64,000 nucleotides of DNA from Celeribacter neptunius. GTDB taxonomy: Bacteria > Pseudomonadota > Alphaproteobacteria > Rhodobacterales > Rhodobacteraceae. The notes under the pieces were generated by a model. That model ran no database searches. It was not told the DNA's origin and was given only the letters and a program-made list of their open reading frames with translations. Of this stretch, positions 9,592 through 18,542 are shown one piece after another (position 1 is the stretch's first letter; each line of letters starts with the position of its first letter). Location of the stretch: contig NZ_FORH01000001.1 in the NCBI RefSeq assembly GCF_900113955.1, positions 488,395-552,394 on the forward strand, read 5' to 3'. The translations under genes were made by a program, and so were the position numbers.

Positions 9592-10506
9592 CTCCTCTCC
9601 TCCCAGGTGATGTTTGCCAGGTGACGCTTGTCAAAGCCCCGTCATCAGGGCTTGAAGTGTGATCGGTCTTGGTTTCCTCCCAAGATAGCCTCCCTCACGC
9701 AGCCGAATCCCACTTCACAATGCCATTATACACCAAACCGGAGACAAACCGGCCAGCGCAGTTGCGGCCAACTGCCACGCTCACATTGCGCGGCATCAAC
9801 CGGGAGTGCTTCGTTCTGTGCCAGACTTAGATACTTAGGAGGAAGCGGAGGCTGCAGCGTGCAGTTTGACGGCGGTGCAAGATGTCATGCGCGGGAGGGG
9901 GCCATGCCTTACGGTGACTGTCGCTTCAAAGACCGATCCGAAGCGGGGCGGTTCACTATCGCATTTGACTGCCGCCAGTTTCCGCTATGGGTCGCAAGCG
10001 GCAGCGTGCAGCTTGGGAAGGACGCAGCCCTTCGCGACAGCTGTAGAACCGCTCGAAGCTGACGTGGACATCCGTGTCTTTCGCATTCTCGCGGATCGGT
10101 TCGAATGCGAGTATACCTTGCGTCGCTGAACGCCACAAAGACGGAAGTATCGACCGGTCATGGCGCCGCCACGCGAGGGGGCCAAGTCCCTCCATCCGCA
10201 CCAATGGCGCTTTGCGTGAGCGAAGGGGCCGATTTTGCCGAAGCTTACAGAAACATATGCATATGGCCGCCGTTTCGAAGAAGCGATGAGAGCGTCTGGT
10301 GCTCGGTCTCTCCCATCAGGTGCGCCAGATTGGCCTGGCCCACCGCCGTCGGTGGCTTGAAGCCGGTTTGGAGTGAACTGCGCCTCTCGCGCAATCGCCT
10401 CGGTCGATCTCATCGCGGTCGGCGAGAGGGGGGCGTTCAATTTGCGTCGCCAAGACCGGAGGGGCGTGGCAGGGCATCTGCGCGATGCCCTGTTGCGTGA
10501 TGCCGT
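9592..10506. other. Gene-poor stretch of about 900 bp
   Basis: This holds the promoter side of the CoA-ligase operon, including a short inverted repeat TCTTGG-N7-CCAAGA at 9667-9685, and then about 800 bp without a convincing gene. Open frames exist on both strands (for example minus 9985-10440), but they lack domain-like composition and good ribosome binding sites. A GCAGCGTGCAG motif occurs at about 9854 and 10001. The stretch reads like decayed or repeat-derived DNA. Confidence 0.4.
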
Positions 10507-10938
10507 TCAGGCGATATCTGCCGCGAGCTGTCTTTTCTTTCCTTGCGTGCCCGGCCGTCTGGCCAGGCTGCGCCAGACCAGAAGGCAGAGCCCGCCAAGC
10601 AGGATCTCGAGGGCGAAGGCGCTGGCGATCTTGTCGCCCGGCCAGCCGTCGAGGGGCCAGGACACCGCGCGGCCAAAGGCAAAGGCCAGGAAGACGAGCG
10701 TTGCCAAGGCGGCGGACAGGCGGGCGAGGGCCGGTCGGAGCGCCCCCGCGAAGATCACCGCGCCCAGGGCCGCGAGATTGGCGCCGGGGGCGCGGAGTTC
10801 GCTGAGCCGGGCCGGATCGCTGCCGATGTCGAGCCCGTAGCCGGTGTAGAAGCCATGCGGCACGAAGGTGATGGCGAGGCCGATGCCGAGCGCGGTGAGG
10901 CCGGCGGCGCCGAGGGTCAGTTTTGCAAAAATGGACAT
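10507..10938 (-). CDS. DUF4345-like small membrane protein
   Basis: A 143-residue protein with four predicted membrane segments: LGAAGLTALGIGLAITFV, LAALGAVIFAGAL, LATLVFLAFAFGRAV and ALEILLGGLCLLVW. The layout and the motif ELRAPGANLAALG match the DUF4345 family of unknown function. It lies 53 nt downstream of the frameshifted NmrA-type gene on the same strand and is probably co-transcribed with it. No catalytic residues are visible. Confidence 0.7.
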   Translation of the reverse strand: MSIFAKLTLGAAGLTALGIGLAITFVPHGFYTGYGLDIGSDPARLSELRAPGANLAALGAVIFAGALRPALARLSAALATLVFLAFAFGRAVSWPLDGWPGDKIASAFALEILLGGLCLLVWRSLARRPGTQGKKRQLAADIA

Positions 10939-10991
10939 GTGAGATTCCTTTCAGTCAGGTGGGTCAGCCAGACAGGGTCTATCTGGCGAGA

Positions 10992-11817
10992 TCAGGCGGC
11001 GTCGGCCCAGGCGCCTGCGCGGGCGGCGGTATGTGCGAAAGTGGTGAAATCGCGCGGCGCGCGTCCGAGCGCGCGTTGCACCCCGTCGGCGAGCGAGGCA
11101 TTGCGCCCGTCCAGCGTTTCGCGGGCAATCTCGGTCAGCACATCGGCGATCGTCTCGCCCTGTTCCTGCAAGATGGCGGCGTGGAACGCGTCGAAAGAGA
11201 TCGGCACATAGGCGACCGGTCGTCCGCTGGCGCGCGCGAGGATATCCGCCATGTCAGCAAAGCGCATCAGGCGCGGCCCGGTGACCTCGTAAACTTCGCC
11301 GTCATGGCCCTTTTCGCTCAGCGCCGCCACGGCCACATCCGCGATATCGTCGACATCGACGATGGGCTCCTGGACGTCCCCGCCGGGCATCGGCAGGACC
11401 CCGGCCATGACCGGCGCATGGAGCGCGCCTTCGGAGAAGTTCTGGGCGAACCATGCGGCGCGAACGATGGTGAAGGGCAGCCCCGAGCTGCGCACGACCT
11501 CTTCCGCGCGCTGGGCGTGATATTCGCCGCGACCGGTCAGAAGCACGAGCTTCTCGACACCGGCTTCACGGGCCTTGGCCACGAAGGCGGCGACAGTCTC
11601 CACCGCGCCGGGAACCGCGATGTCCGGGTAGTAGGAGATATAGACGGCGCCGACGCCGTCGAGCACCGGTCCCCAGGTCTCCGGCGTTCCAGTCAAAGGG
11701 CAGGGCGGCCTGACGCGCGCCGCGGCGCAGTGGCAGCTCGCGGGCCTCGAGGCGGTTGGCGATCCGAAGACCGGTCTTGCCGGTCGCGCCGAGAACGAGA
11801 ATGGGTTTGATGTGCAT
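10992..11817 (-). pseudogene. NmrA/SDR-type NAD(P)-binding reductase, frameshifted
   Basis: Reading from ATG 11817, the first 40 or so codons give MHIKPILVLGATGKTGLRIANRLE, a classic GxxGxxG dinucleotide-binding start, up to LPFDW. The rest of the protein (TPETWGPVLDGVGAVYISYYPDIAVPG through AARAGAWADAA) continues in another frame. The break is at about 11690-11697. Removing one base, or adding two, restores a full enzyme of about 275 residues of the NmrA-like quinone oxidoreductase type. It is either a recent pseudogene or a sequencing error. The divergent AraC gene at 11959 may control it. Confidence 0.75.
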
Positions 11818-11958
11818 GATCTTTATCCTTGGGGTCGAGTGAAGTTTGCTTGGTCGCTGTCGTTGATGGCCCAAGATCCCCTGAATTGATTGGATGAACC
11901 ATTCCCGGAAGTCTTTAGATCTTGCCTGATCGTCCTGAGTGTCTGGACGCAGCGTGAA

Positions 11959-12963
11959 ATGAACGCCACTCTGTTCCCCATGACAGAGCCACATGTTCCA
12001 GACCCGTCCAAACTTGCCCAACCCATCGGAGATCCCTTGGGCGAGATTTTGCACCTGCTCAAACTGACCGGCACATTCTACTGCCAGTCCCGCATGACCG
12101 CGCCCTGGGGCATTGCCATCCCGGGCTTTCCCGAGGTGATGAACTTCATCGTCGTCATCGACGGGCGGGCCTCGCTCAAGATCGGGGAGGATGCGCCGTT
12201 CGAGATCGAGAAGGGGGATCTGATCCTGATGACCCATGGGGCGCCGGTCAGCCTGTTCAGCGGACCGGAGGCGCAGCTCATGCAACTCGAGGAACTGCCG
12301 ATCCGCAAGGTGACCGAGCTTTACGAGACCCTGGAATTCGGCGGCGGCGGCACCGAGAGCAGCGTCATGTACGGTCTGGCGCGGCTCGATCACGCCTCGA
12401 GCCCGATGCTGATGGCGCTGCTGCCGGATGTGCTGAGAATCGATCCCTGGGACGAAGAGGCCGGAAGCTGGCTACAGGGCACGCTGAGGTTCATTGCCAG
12501 CGAGGCGCGCGAGCTGCGTCCCGGTGGCGAGACCGTGATCACGCGACTGGCCGACGTGGTGGTGATCGAGGCGATCAGGCGGTGGCTGCGCCGCGCCCCG
12601 GAGGCCAACCGTGGCTGGCTCAAGGCCGCTCGCGATCCGCAGATCGGGCGCGCCATCGTGGCGATCCACCGCGACCCTGCGGCGGATTGGTCGGTCGAAG
12701 GCCTGGCGCAGGTCGCCGGGCAATCGCGCTCCGCCTTTGCAGCGCGTTTCACCAGCCTCGTCGGAATCCCAGCCATGCAATATCTCGCCGAATGGCGGAT
12801 GAATCTTGCCCGGCAAAGGCTGCGTGAAACGCGCCTGCCCATTGCCACGATCGCGGCCGATCTGGGCTACCAATCCGAACCGGCGTTCAACCGCGCCTTC
12901 AAACGGGTTTTCGGGACGACCCCGGGTCAGGCGCGGCGGAGCCAACAGGATATATCCGGATGA
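11959..12963 (+). CDS. AraC-family regulator with cupin sensor domain
   Basis: About 334 residues. The N-terminal half (about 25-200) is a cupin-like effector domain (IVVIDGRASLKIGEDAPFEIEKGDLILMTHGAPVSLFSG) typical of AraC regulators of the cupin_6 type. The C-terminal 100 residues hold two helix-turn-helix motifs (WSVEGLAQVAGQSRSAFAARFTSLVG and LPIATIAADLGYQSEPAFNRAFKRVFG). Start choices are ATG 11959 or ATG 11980; an upstream TTG at 11890 is less likely. It diverges from the NmrA-type reductase, a common arrangement in which the regulator controls its neighbour. Confidence 0.85.
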   Translation: MNATLFPMTEPHVPDPSKLAQPIGDPLGEILHLLKLTGTFYCQSRMTAPWGIAIPGFPEVMNFIVVIDGRASLKIGEDAPFEIEKGDLILMTHGAPVSLFSGPEAQLMQLEELPIRKVTELYETLEFGGGGTESSVMYGLARLDHASSPMLMALLPDVLRIDPWDEEAGSWLQGTLRFIASEARELRPGGETVITRLADVVVIEAIRRWLRRAPEANRGWLKAARDPQIGRAIVAIHRDPAADWSVEGLAQVAGQSRSAFAARFTSLVGIPAMQYLAEWRMNLARQRLRETRLPIATIAADLGYQSEPAFNRAFKRVFGTTPGQARRSQQDISG

Positions 12964-13283
12964 CGGGTCACTATCACCACCACTATCACCACCGACATCA
13001 CCTCCAATATCACCTCTGCCGCTTCGAAAGGCGCGCCGGCCTCTGAAACCGGCGTCGATTTCGCGCCTCTGCCGGTGGTCTCTGAGTGGCTGCGAGGCAC
13101 GCCGCAGCGCGAGATCGCCCGAGCAGTCGCAGCATATCCCGGGGGATTGCCGGAATGCTCCGCGGGCAGGGCGGATTGGCCTTGCGCGATTGGGATTCTG
13201 CCCCTAGAAGAGCCACTGATTTACATGGTCGCCCTTGGGCGATCCGTTGAGACGTAAGACAAGACGTAAAAAGGACGCCCACG
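12964..13283. repeat. Short ATCACC-rich tandem tract in the gap before tig
   Basis: Directly after the AraC stop, 12968-13017 contains a degenerate tandem array built on CACTATCACCAC / ATCACC units. The remaining gap up to tig holds no convincing gene. The frame after the AraC stop stays open to 13257, but the codons look random. Confidence 0.5.
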
Positions 13284-14612
13284 ATGCAGGTCACCGAGAC
13301 CCTGAACGAAGGTCTGAAGCGCGGCTATCAGATCACCATCACCGCCGCCGAGCTGGATGAGAAAGTCAACGCCAAGCTGAAAGAAGCCCAGCCGGAAGTC
13401 GAGATGAAGGGCTTCCGCAAAGGCAAGGTGCCGATGGCGCTCCTCAAGAAGCAATTCGGCCCGCGCGTGCTGGGCGAAGCCATGCAGGAAGCTGTCGATG
13501 GCGCGATGAACGATCACTTCGAGGCGACCGGCGACAAACCGGCGATGCAGCCCGATGTGAAAATGGATGCCGGCGAAGAGTGGAAAGAGGGCGACGATGT
13601 CGTCGTCACCATGACCTACGAAGCCCTGCCGCAGATCCCGGAAGCCGATCTCTCCACCGTGACGCTCGAGAAACTCGTCGTCAAAGCCGGTGCGGATGAG
13701 ATCGAAGACGCGCTGAAGAACCTCGCTGCCACCGCGCAGAACTTCGAGGACAAGGACGGCGCCGCAGAAGATGGCGATCAGGTCGTGATCGACTTCCTCG
13801 GCAAGGTCGACGGCGAAGCTTTTGACGGCGGTGCCGCCGAAGATTACCCGCTGGTGCTGGGCTCCGGCTCCTTCATCCCGGGCTTCGAAGAGCAGCTCGT
13901 TGGTCTGAAAGCCGGTGACGAGAAAAACGTCGAAGTCAAATTCCCCGAGGAATACGGCGCCGAGAACCTCGCTGGCAAAGACGCTGTCTTTGAATGCAAG
14001 GTGAAAGAAGTCAAAGCCCCGGCCGAAGCCGCGATCGACGACGAGCTTGCCAAGAAATTCGGTGTCGAGGATCTCGCCACCCTGAAAACCCAGGTCACCG
14101 AGCGTCTCGAAGCCGAATATGCCGGTGCCGCCCGCGCCGTGATGAAGCGCGGTCTTCTCGACCAGCTCGACGCCGTGGTGTCCTTCGATCTGCCGCCGTC
14201 GCTGGTGGAAGCCGAAGCGAAACAGATCGCGCATCAGCTCTACCACGAGGAAAACCCGGACGATCACGGCCATGAGCATGGCGAGATCGAGACCACCGAA
14301 GAGCACACCACCCTGGCCGAGCGCCGCGTGCGCCTTGGGCTGCTGCTGGCCGACATCGGTCAGAAGCAGGAAATCCAGGTCACCGACGCCGAGTTTACCC
14401 AGGCTGTCATGACCCAGGCCCGCCAGTATCCGGGTCAGGAGCGTCAGTTCTTCGAATTCGTGCAGCAGAACCCGCAGATGCGTCAGCAGATCCAGGCGCC
14501 GCTGTTCGAAGATAAAGTCGTCGATTACATCGCCGAGAACGCTCAGCTGACCGAGAAAGAAGTCTCGAAAGAAGAGCTCGAAAAAGCCGTCGAAGCACTC
14601 GACGAAGAATAA
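13284..14612 (+). CDS. tig: Trigger factor, ribosome-associated chaperone and prolyl isomerase
   Basis: A 442-residue protein of normal family length. The N-terminal ribosome-binding domain carries the signature [19 protein letters not shown]. The middle FKBP-like isomerase domain lies at about 160-245 ([44 protein letters not shown]). The helical C-terminal domain has an extra His/Glu-rich stretch ([16 protein letters not shown]) and an acidic tail. It binds near the ribosome exit tunnel and assists folding of new chains. It is a single gene, followed by an intrinsic terminator. Confidence 0.97.
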   Translation: MQVTETLNEGLKRGYQITITAAELDEKVNAKLKEAQPEVEMKGFRKGKVPMALLKKQFGPRVLGEAMQEAVDGAMNDHFEATGDKPAMQPDVKMDAGEEWKEGDDVVVTMTYEALPQIPEADLSTVTLEKLVVKAGADEIEDALKNLAATAQNFEDKDGAAEDGDQVVIDFLGKVDGEAFDGGAAEDYPLVLGSGSFIPGFEEQLVGLKAGDEKNVEVKFPEEYGAENLAGKDAVFECKVKEVKAPAEAAIDDELAKKFGVEDLATLKTQVTERLEAEYAGAARAVMKRGLLDQLDAVVSFDLPPSLVEAEAKQIAHQLYHEENPDDHGHEHGEIETTEEHTTLAERRVRLGLLLADIGQKQEIQVTDAEFTQAVMTQARQYPGQERQFFEFVQQNPQMRQQIQAPLFEDKVVDYIAENAQLTEKEVSKEELEKAVEALDEE

Positions 14613-14693
14613 GTCGGAGCGCCGACTGCGGGCCACTGGCGCCGCAGCTCGAACAGCACGCAGCCGACATCTCGCCAATGAGCGAGGGACAGA

Positions 14694-14725
14694 GGGCCGC
14701 TCCCGCCGGGGGCGGCCTTTCTTTT
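14694..14725 (+). terminator. Intrinsic terminator after tig
   Basis: Stem GGCCGC / GCGGCC with a GC-rich loop, followed by TTTCTTTT. Confidence 0.85.
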
Positions 14726-14980
14726 GTGCCGGGAAATTTATACCGGAATTTATGCCGGGATTTGTGTCAGGGATTTATGCGGTAATCAAAGCGGGGCGTG
14801 CCGGAAAGTCGAGTGAAACGTGCCTGTCGGCTTGGGCTTCGCACAGTGCCGCCTTCCCGTTTTTCTCACCATATTTTCTCTTTCGATGTAGGGCTTTATG
14901 GCGGTTTCAGTGGGAATTTCCCCGTTTCGTGCGCGCATCCGGCTGGTACTGAGGGACAGTTTTCACAGGAGGAAACTGTA

Positions 14981-15673
14981 ATGATTAAGAAAATTTTGGC
15001 CGAAGGCATCGGGACCTTCTGGCTGGTGTTCGGGGGCTGTGGCAGTGCGATTTATGCCGCCGGTGTGCCGGATGTCGGGATTGGCTACCTCGGTGTGGCG
15101 CTGGCCTTCGGTCTGACGGTTTTGACCATGGCCTATGCGGTTGGTCATATTTCCGGCGGGCATTTCAATCCGGCTGTCACGCTCGGTCTGGTTGTCGCGG
15201 GACGCCACCCGGCGCGTGAACTGCCGGCTTACTGGGCGTCTCAGGTGGTGGGGGCGATCCTCGCGGGTGGCGCGCTCTACGTGATTGCGTCCGGCATGGA
15301 TGGGTTTGCGGGGGCGGGCGGTTTTGCCTCCAACGGCTATGGTGAGCTGTCGCCGCAGGGCTATTCGATGGTTGCCGGCCTGATGATCGAGGTGATCCTG
15401 ACCGCCGCTTTCCTGTTCATCATCCTTGGAGCAACCTCGACCGGCGCCCCGGCGGGGTTTGCCCCGATCGCAATCGGTCTGGGCCTGACGCTCATTCATC
15501 TGATCTCCATCCCGGTGACCAACACCTCAGTGAACCCGGCGCGTTCCACGGGTGTGGCTTTGTTTGCAGATACCGCAGCCTTGAGCCAGCTCTGGCTGTT
15601 CTGGGTTGCGCCGCTTATCGGTGCCGTGATCGGTGGCGTGCTGTGGCTTTTGCTGCGGACGACCGAGGACTGA
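14981..15673 (+). CDS. aqpZ: Aquaporin Z-type water channel
   Basis: A 230-residue major intrinsic protein with six membrane segments and both NPA boxes: HFNPAVT in the first half and SVNPARS in the second. The selectivity-filter region is AqpZ-like (short protein, SVNPARSTG), which favours water over glycerol. The start at 14981 is set by a strong AGGAGGAAA ribosome binding site; upstream in-frame codons are non-coding. It acts in the inner membrane in osmotic adjustment. It is a single-gene unit bounded by terminators on both sides. Confidence 0.95.
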   Translation: MIKKILAEGIGTFWLVFGGCGSAIYAAGVPDVGIGYLGVALAFGLTVLTMAYAVGHISGGHFNPAVTLGLVVAGRHPARELPAYWASQVVGAILAGGALYVIASGMDGFAGAGGFASNGYGELSPQGYSMVAGLMIEVILTAAFLFIILGATSTGAPAGFAPIAIGLGLTLIHLISIPVTNTSVNPARSTGVALFADTAALSQLWLFWVAPLIGAVIGGVLWLLLRTTED

Positions 15674-15695
15674 TCTGGTGCAGATCGAAAAGCAG

Positions 15696-15722
15696 AAGGC
15701 CGCCCCATCGGGGCGGCCTTTT
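15696..15722. terminator. Bidirectional terminator between aqpZ and the transglycosylase gene
   Basis: Perfect stem AAGGCCGCCCC / GGGGCGGCCTT with an ATC loop. It is flanked by A-rich and T-rich ends and sits between convergent genes. Confidence 0.85.
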
Positions 15723-15748
15723 CCATGTCGTGTGACGCCACAGAGGGA

Positions 15749-16216
15749 TCAGGTCCTGAGCCCGGTTTCGTACAGCAGCCCCAACCGTTTCGCCTCGTAA
15801 TAATAGCCTTTGGCATACCACATCATTGCGGCATCGATGTCGCCATCGGCGACGAGATAGGCACCCCGCAGATATTTGCCCGCATATTCAAGGTTCACAT
15901 CCGGGTCCAGAAGCTCGCTCGCGGGGCCGCGATGGCCCATGGTGCGGGCGGTCTGGGGCAGGATCTGCAACAGCCCCCAATAGGGCCCGTTGCGCGCCGC
16001 CGGGTTGTGCGTGCTCTCGCGAATGGCCTGACGGTGCACCAGCTCGCGCGGGATCTGGTAATGGTCCGCCCATTTGTTGATCAGCGCTCGCAGCTCCGGC
16101 GTTTCATTGGGGAACAGCGGCGGGTTGTAGCCGCGCGAGACCTCGGGTTTGCGGCGGCCACAGGCGGCGAGCGCCAGCGGGGCGAGCAGAAAAAAACGGC
16201 GGGTGAACAAGGGCAT
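15749..16216 (-). CDS. Lytic transglycosylase-type lipoprotein (SLT domain)
   Basis: A 155-residue protein. The lipobox LALAAC (Cys19) is followed by an SLT/lysozyme-like domain: the catalytic Glu in RQAIRESTHNPAARNG, then YWGLLQILPQTARTMG and DPDVNLEYAGKYLRGAY. It is expected to cleave peptidoglycan glycan strands from the inner face of the outer membrane. It is short for the family, a minimal catalytic domain only. It is convergent with aqpZ. Confidence 0.85.
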   Translation of the reverse strand: MPLFTRRFFLLAPLALAACGRRKPEVSRGYNPPLFPNETPELRALINKWADHYQIPRELVHRQAIRESTHNPAARNGPYWGLLQILPQTARTMGHRGPASELLDPDVNLEYAGKYLRGAYLVADGDIDAAMMWYAKGYYYEAKRLGLLYETGLRT

Positions 16217-16324
16217 GCCTCTCGATGATTTGCCTCAGATCAGCATGAAAGCGCGGGCGCGCCAAGGGGAAAGCGCGCCCGGCGGCGGGGTTGGCAAAGC
16301 TCAGCCGAGCCTGGACGACGCGCC

Positions 16325-16717
16325 TTAGCCGATCACCTTGTAGCCGCGGCCCTGCAGGCAGCGGATCACCACGTCGCGACGGGCGTCGCGCACCTCGTCC
16401 TGCGAGGACAGGGCGCCCACGAGCGCGCCGACGGCGGCGCCGCCCACGGCCCCTTCGAGCTCGTTTGAATTGTCGTCATCGACCGCGCCAAGCACGCCGC
16501 CGATCGCCGCACCGGCGAGCGCGCTTTGGGTGATCTCTTCGGATTTGTAGCTCTCGGCCAGGGATTTGCACTGCGCCAGATCGGCCTCGTAGCCGGCTGA
16601 GCTTTGGCTCGAGCTGCGGGGGCCGTCGAATGTATAGGGCGCGTCCATCGGACGGTCGCAGGCGGCCAGAAGGCCGAGAGAGGTGGCGGAGATCGCGAGG
16701 AATTTGTGAATTTGCAT
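16325..16717 (-). CDS. Glycine-zipper lipoprotein
   Basis: A 130-residue protein with a lipobox (GLLAAC, Cys20). The mature part contains two glycine-zipper stretches (ALAGAAIGGVLGAVDDD and GAVGGAAVGALVGAL), a pattern of small outer-membrane-associated proteins. The end (RRDVVIRCLQGRGYKVIG) matches a common C-terminal motif of alphaproteobacterial glycine-zipper lipoproteins and includes a conserved-looking Cys. Its function is probably envelope integrity. It diverges from the DUF2975 gene across an AT-rich palindrome. Confidence 0.75.
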   Translation of the reverse strand: MQIHKFLAISATSLGLLAACDRPMDAPYTFDGPRSSSQSSAGYEADLAQCKSLAESYKSEEITQSALAGAAIGGVLGAVDDDNSNELEGAVGGAAVGALVGALSSQDEVRDARRDVVIRCLQGRGYKVIG

Positions 16718-16792
16718 GGCTGTTCCTTTCTAGGTGATTCAAATTCTGAGCCGGGGAAATAGAGCGGGTATTGTTATGAATCAAGAAAAATG

Positions 16793-16811
16793 TTTTATGA
16801 AAATCATAAAA
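16793..16811. promoter_or_regulatory. AT-rich palindrome in a divergent promoter region
   Basis: TTTTATGAAAATCATAAAA, with perfect 8-bp arms and a 3-nt centre, lies in an AT-rich island between the divergent glycine-zipper lipoprotein and DUF2975 genes. Similarity is loose to Fur-type cores (ATGATAATCAT), so an iron-responsive or other dimeric repressor is possible. Confidence 0.4.
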
Positions 16812-16892
16812 ACATTTTCGAGTCGCGATGTGATGCGCATCGTGCTATCACCCTTCGGACCCGCCGGGTCCGGTCCTTTGAGGAGTCTCCAG

Positions 16893-17402
16893 ATGCAAGG
16901 TTTTGCACGTTTCATGATTTTTGCCTGCGCCGCCGTGATGGGGCTCGCCTGTCTCGGGGTGAGCCTGTCGCTCCTGATGGGGGATGTCGGCCCGCTGTTC
17001 GATCTGATGGATCTGCCGGTCGATCTGCCGCGGCCGCCGCTGATGGTGCTCTCGGGGGCCTTTGGTCTCTTCGTGATCCTGGCGGCCGGGTTGCTCGCCG
17101 CGCTTTGGGCGCTCTACAAGCTGTTGAACGTCGCGGGGCGTGGCGATTTCCGCGCCCTGAGCAGCTATCTGTCGCGGGGCGGGCAGGGGCTCATCCTGTT
17201 CTGGTTCGGCTATGCCACGCTGAGCTATGCCTACCCGTTCGCCATGCTGTGGAACGTGCCGCGGGCGGACTGGCCCATGGTGGAATGGTTTCCGTTCAAC
17301 CTCGATGCCGTGGCGCTGGTGATCGGCGTGGTGTTCCTCGCCCTGGCCGAGGCCTTCCGCAAGGCCGACGCGATCGAGCAGGAAAATCAGGCCTTCATCT
17401 AA
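16893..17402 (+). CDS. DUF2975-type membrane protein paired with an Xre regulator
   Basis: About 169 residues with four hydrophobic segments: MIFACAAVMGLACLGVSLSLL, LMVLSGAFGLFVILAAGLLAALWALY, GLILFWFGYATLSYAY and AVALVIGVVFLALAEAF. The layout, including RGDFRALSSYLSRGG between segments 2 and 3, fits DUF2975. The frame is open much further upstream, but the start at 16893 is chosen because GAGGAG sits 8 nt before it. The next gene encodes a small Xre regulator 11 nt downstream, the usual partner of DUF2975 proteins. The molecular role is unknown. Confidence 0.75.
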   Translation: MQGFARFMIFACAAVMGLACLGVSLSLLMGDVGPLFDLMDLPVDLPRPPLMVLSGAFGLFVILAAGLLAALWALYKLLNVAGRGDFRALSSYLSRGGQGLILFWFGYATLSYAYPFAMLWNVPRADWPMVEWFPFNLDAVALVIGVVFLALAEAFRKADAIEQENQAFI

Positions 17403-17413
17403 AGGAGAGGCGC

Positions 17414-17632
17414 ATGGCGATCGAAATCACCCTCGACATGATGCTGGTCAAGCGCAAGGTCACCTCGCGCGAACTGGCGCAGGCGATCGGCCTGTCGGAA
17501 ACCAACCTGTCGCTGTTGAAATCCGGTAAGGTGAAAGGCGTGCGTTTTCAGTCGCTCGATGCGATGTGCAAATACCTCGACTGCCAGCCGGGCGATCTCC
17601 TGCGCTATGTGCCGGATGAGGGGGAGGCGTAG
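17414..17632 (+). CDS. Small Xre/Cro-type helix-turn-helix regulator
   Basis: A 72-residue single-domain DNA-binding protein: MMLVKRKVTSRELAQAIG, then LSETNLSLLKSGKVKGVRFQSLDAMCKYLDCQPGDLLRY. This is the YozG-like Xre family seen next to DUF2975 membrane proteins. The start has a clear AAAGGAGAGG site. It is probably co-transcribed with the membrane protein and may regulate the pair. Confidence 0.88.
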   Translation: MAIEITLDMMLVKRKVTSRELAQAIGLSETNLSLLKSGKVKGVRFQSLDAMCKYLDCQPGDLLRYVPDEGEA

Positions 17633-17659
17633 GTTCGTCTGTGCGGCGGAGATCTGCCC

Positions 17660-18433
17660 TCACTCCTCCATCAGACACTTCGTGAAGTCTCGGGTTCGGC
17701 GCTCGATCAGATCGAGATCACCAAGGCGGTCGCGGTCAAACCCAGTCGTCGCAAACAAGGGTTCTTCTTTAATAATTATTTTGCAGCTCGGATTTAGGGA
17801 TTTTTCCGCAGATGAGCAGGCCAAGACTGCATCGACATTCTCCGGAGAAAGCGCTTTCGGCGTGATTGTATGGACATAGAATTCATCATGCGTAGTCGGA
17901 CGGGGATCAGAATATTCTACTCCTCGCCAGCCTTGTAATAGGGTTTCTCCCGTGAACTCATAGCCTTCAGACGAATAGTAGGTTGTACCATTTTGGTTCG
18001 TAAGTAGCTCGCGTTTGCCCATTGGCATCCCTGCATAGAGCCCGAGCATAGAATAGACCGGATAATAATCCACAGCTCTGATGGCAACATTCAACTGATC
18101 TGGATGGACCGGCGCAAGGCGTTTGGGTTCTCCTGTGTCGATCAGGATTTGGAAACCCATATCCGGGTCCGTCTCCGTCGCTTTACCATCCACCACTTTC
18201 GGCCCGAAAATCCGACCGTTGCGCGGCCAGTGCAGGGTGATCCAACGCGGCGGCGCGATTATACCGTGGTGATGAAAGGTCGATACCTGCAGGTCACTGG
18301 TGACGATTTCTCCCACCCGGTAAGGGGAACAATCCAACTCTTCGGCGGTGAGGGGGCTGCTCAGGGTCATCGCAAGCCCGAAGAGTGCTCCGGCACGGTG
18401 CAGAGAGATTGGCGGTCGGTCGTTCGTAATCAT
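17660..18433 (-). CDS. Secreted protein of unknown function
   Basis: A 257-residue protein with a plausible signal peptide (AGALFGLAMTLSSPLTAEEL). The mature protein has no domain I recognise. It has several aromatic/Pro-rich stretches (FHHHGIIAPPRWITLHWPRNG, YEFTGETLLQGWRGVEYSDPRP) and four cysteines that could form disulfides. Codon use and base composition look less GC-rich than its neighbours, hinting at acquisition. It is convergent with the Xre gene and ends 27 nt from it. Confidence 0.6.
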   Translation of the reverse strand: MITNDRPPISLHRAGALFGLAMTLSSPLTAEELDCSPYRVGEIVTSDLQVSTFHHHGIIAPPRWITLHWPRNGRIFGPKVVDGKATETDPDMGFQILIDTGEPKRLAPVHPDQLNVAIRAVDYYPVYSMLGLYAGMPMGKRELLTNQNGTTYYSSEGYEFTGETLLQGWRGVEYSDPRPTTHDEFYVHTITPKALSPENVDAVLACSSAEKSLNPSCKIIIKEEPLFATTGFDRDRLGDLDLIERRTRDFTKCLMEE

Positions 18434-18489
18434 GAAATCGCTCGTCTCAAAATGGGTCAGGCCTTTATGGCGTGAAATGCCGCCAAAGA

Positions 18490-18518
18490 AAAAGCCCCGT
18501 CCGAATGGCGGGGCTTTT
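18490..18518 (-). terminator. Intrinsic terminator of the rpsF-rpsR-rplI operon
   Basis: Stem AAAAGCCCCG / CGGGGCTTTT with a 9-nt loop, 25 nt past the rplI stop. The complementary T-run works on the minus strand. Confidence 0.85.
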
Positions 18519-18542
18519 CCAAGTCTGTCAAAGGCGAGAAGA

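Noticed and set aside
10090-10120. GGTTCGAATGC sequence suggesting a tRNA T-loop
   Set aside because: No matching acceptor, D-arm or anticodon arm could be built around it.
9985-10440. 151-codon minus-strand frame in the gene-poor stretch
   Set aside because: Low-complexity Ser/Arg-rich translation, no ribosome binding site, no domain.
12964-13020. Possible CRISPR-like array (ATCACC repeats)
   Set aside because: Units are only 6-12 nt and degenerate, with no spacers.
12964-13257. Open frame continuing after the AraC stop, rich in Thr/Ile
   Set aside because: No start with a ribosome site, random-looking composition after the ATCACC tract; read-through is not supported.
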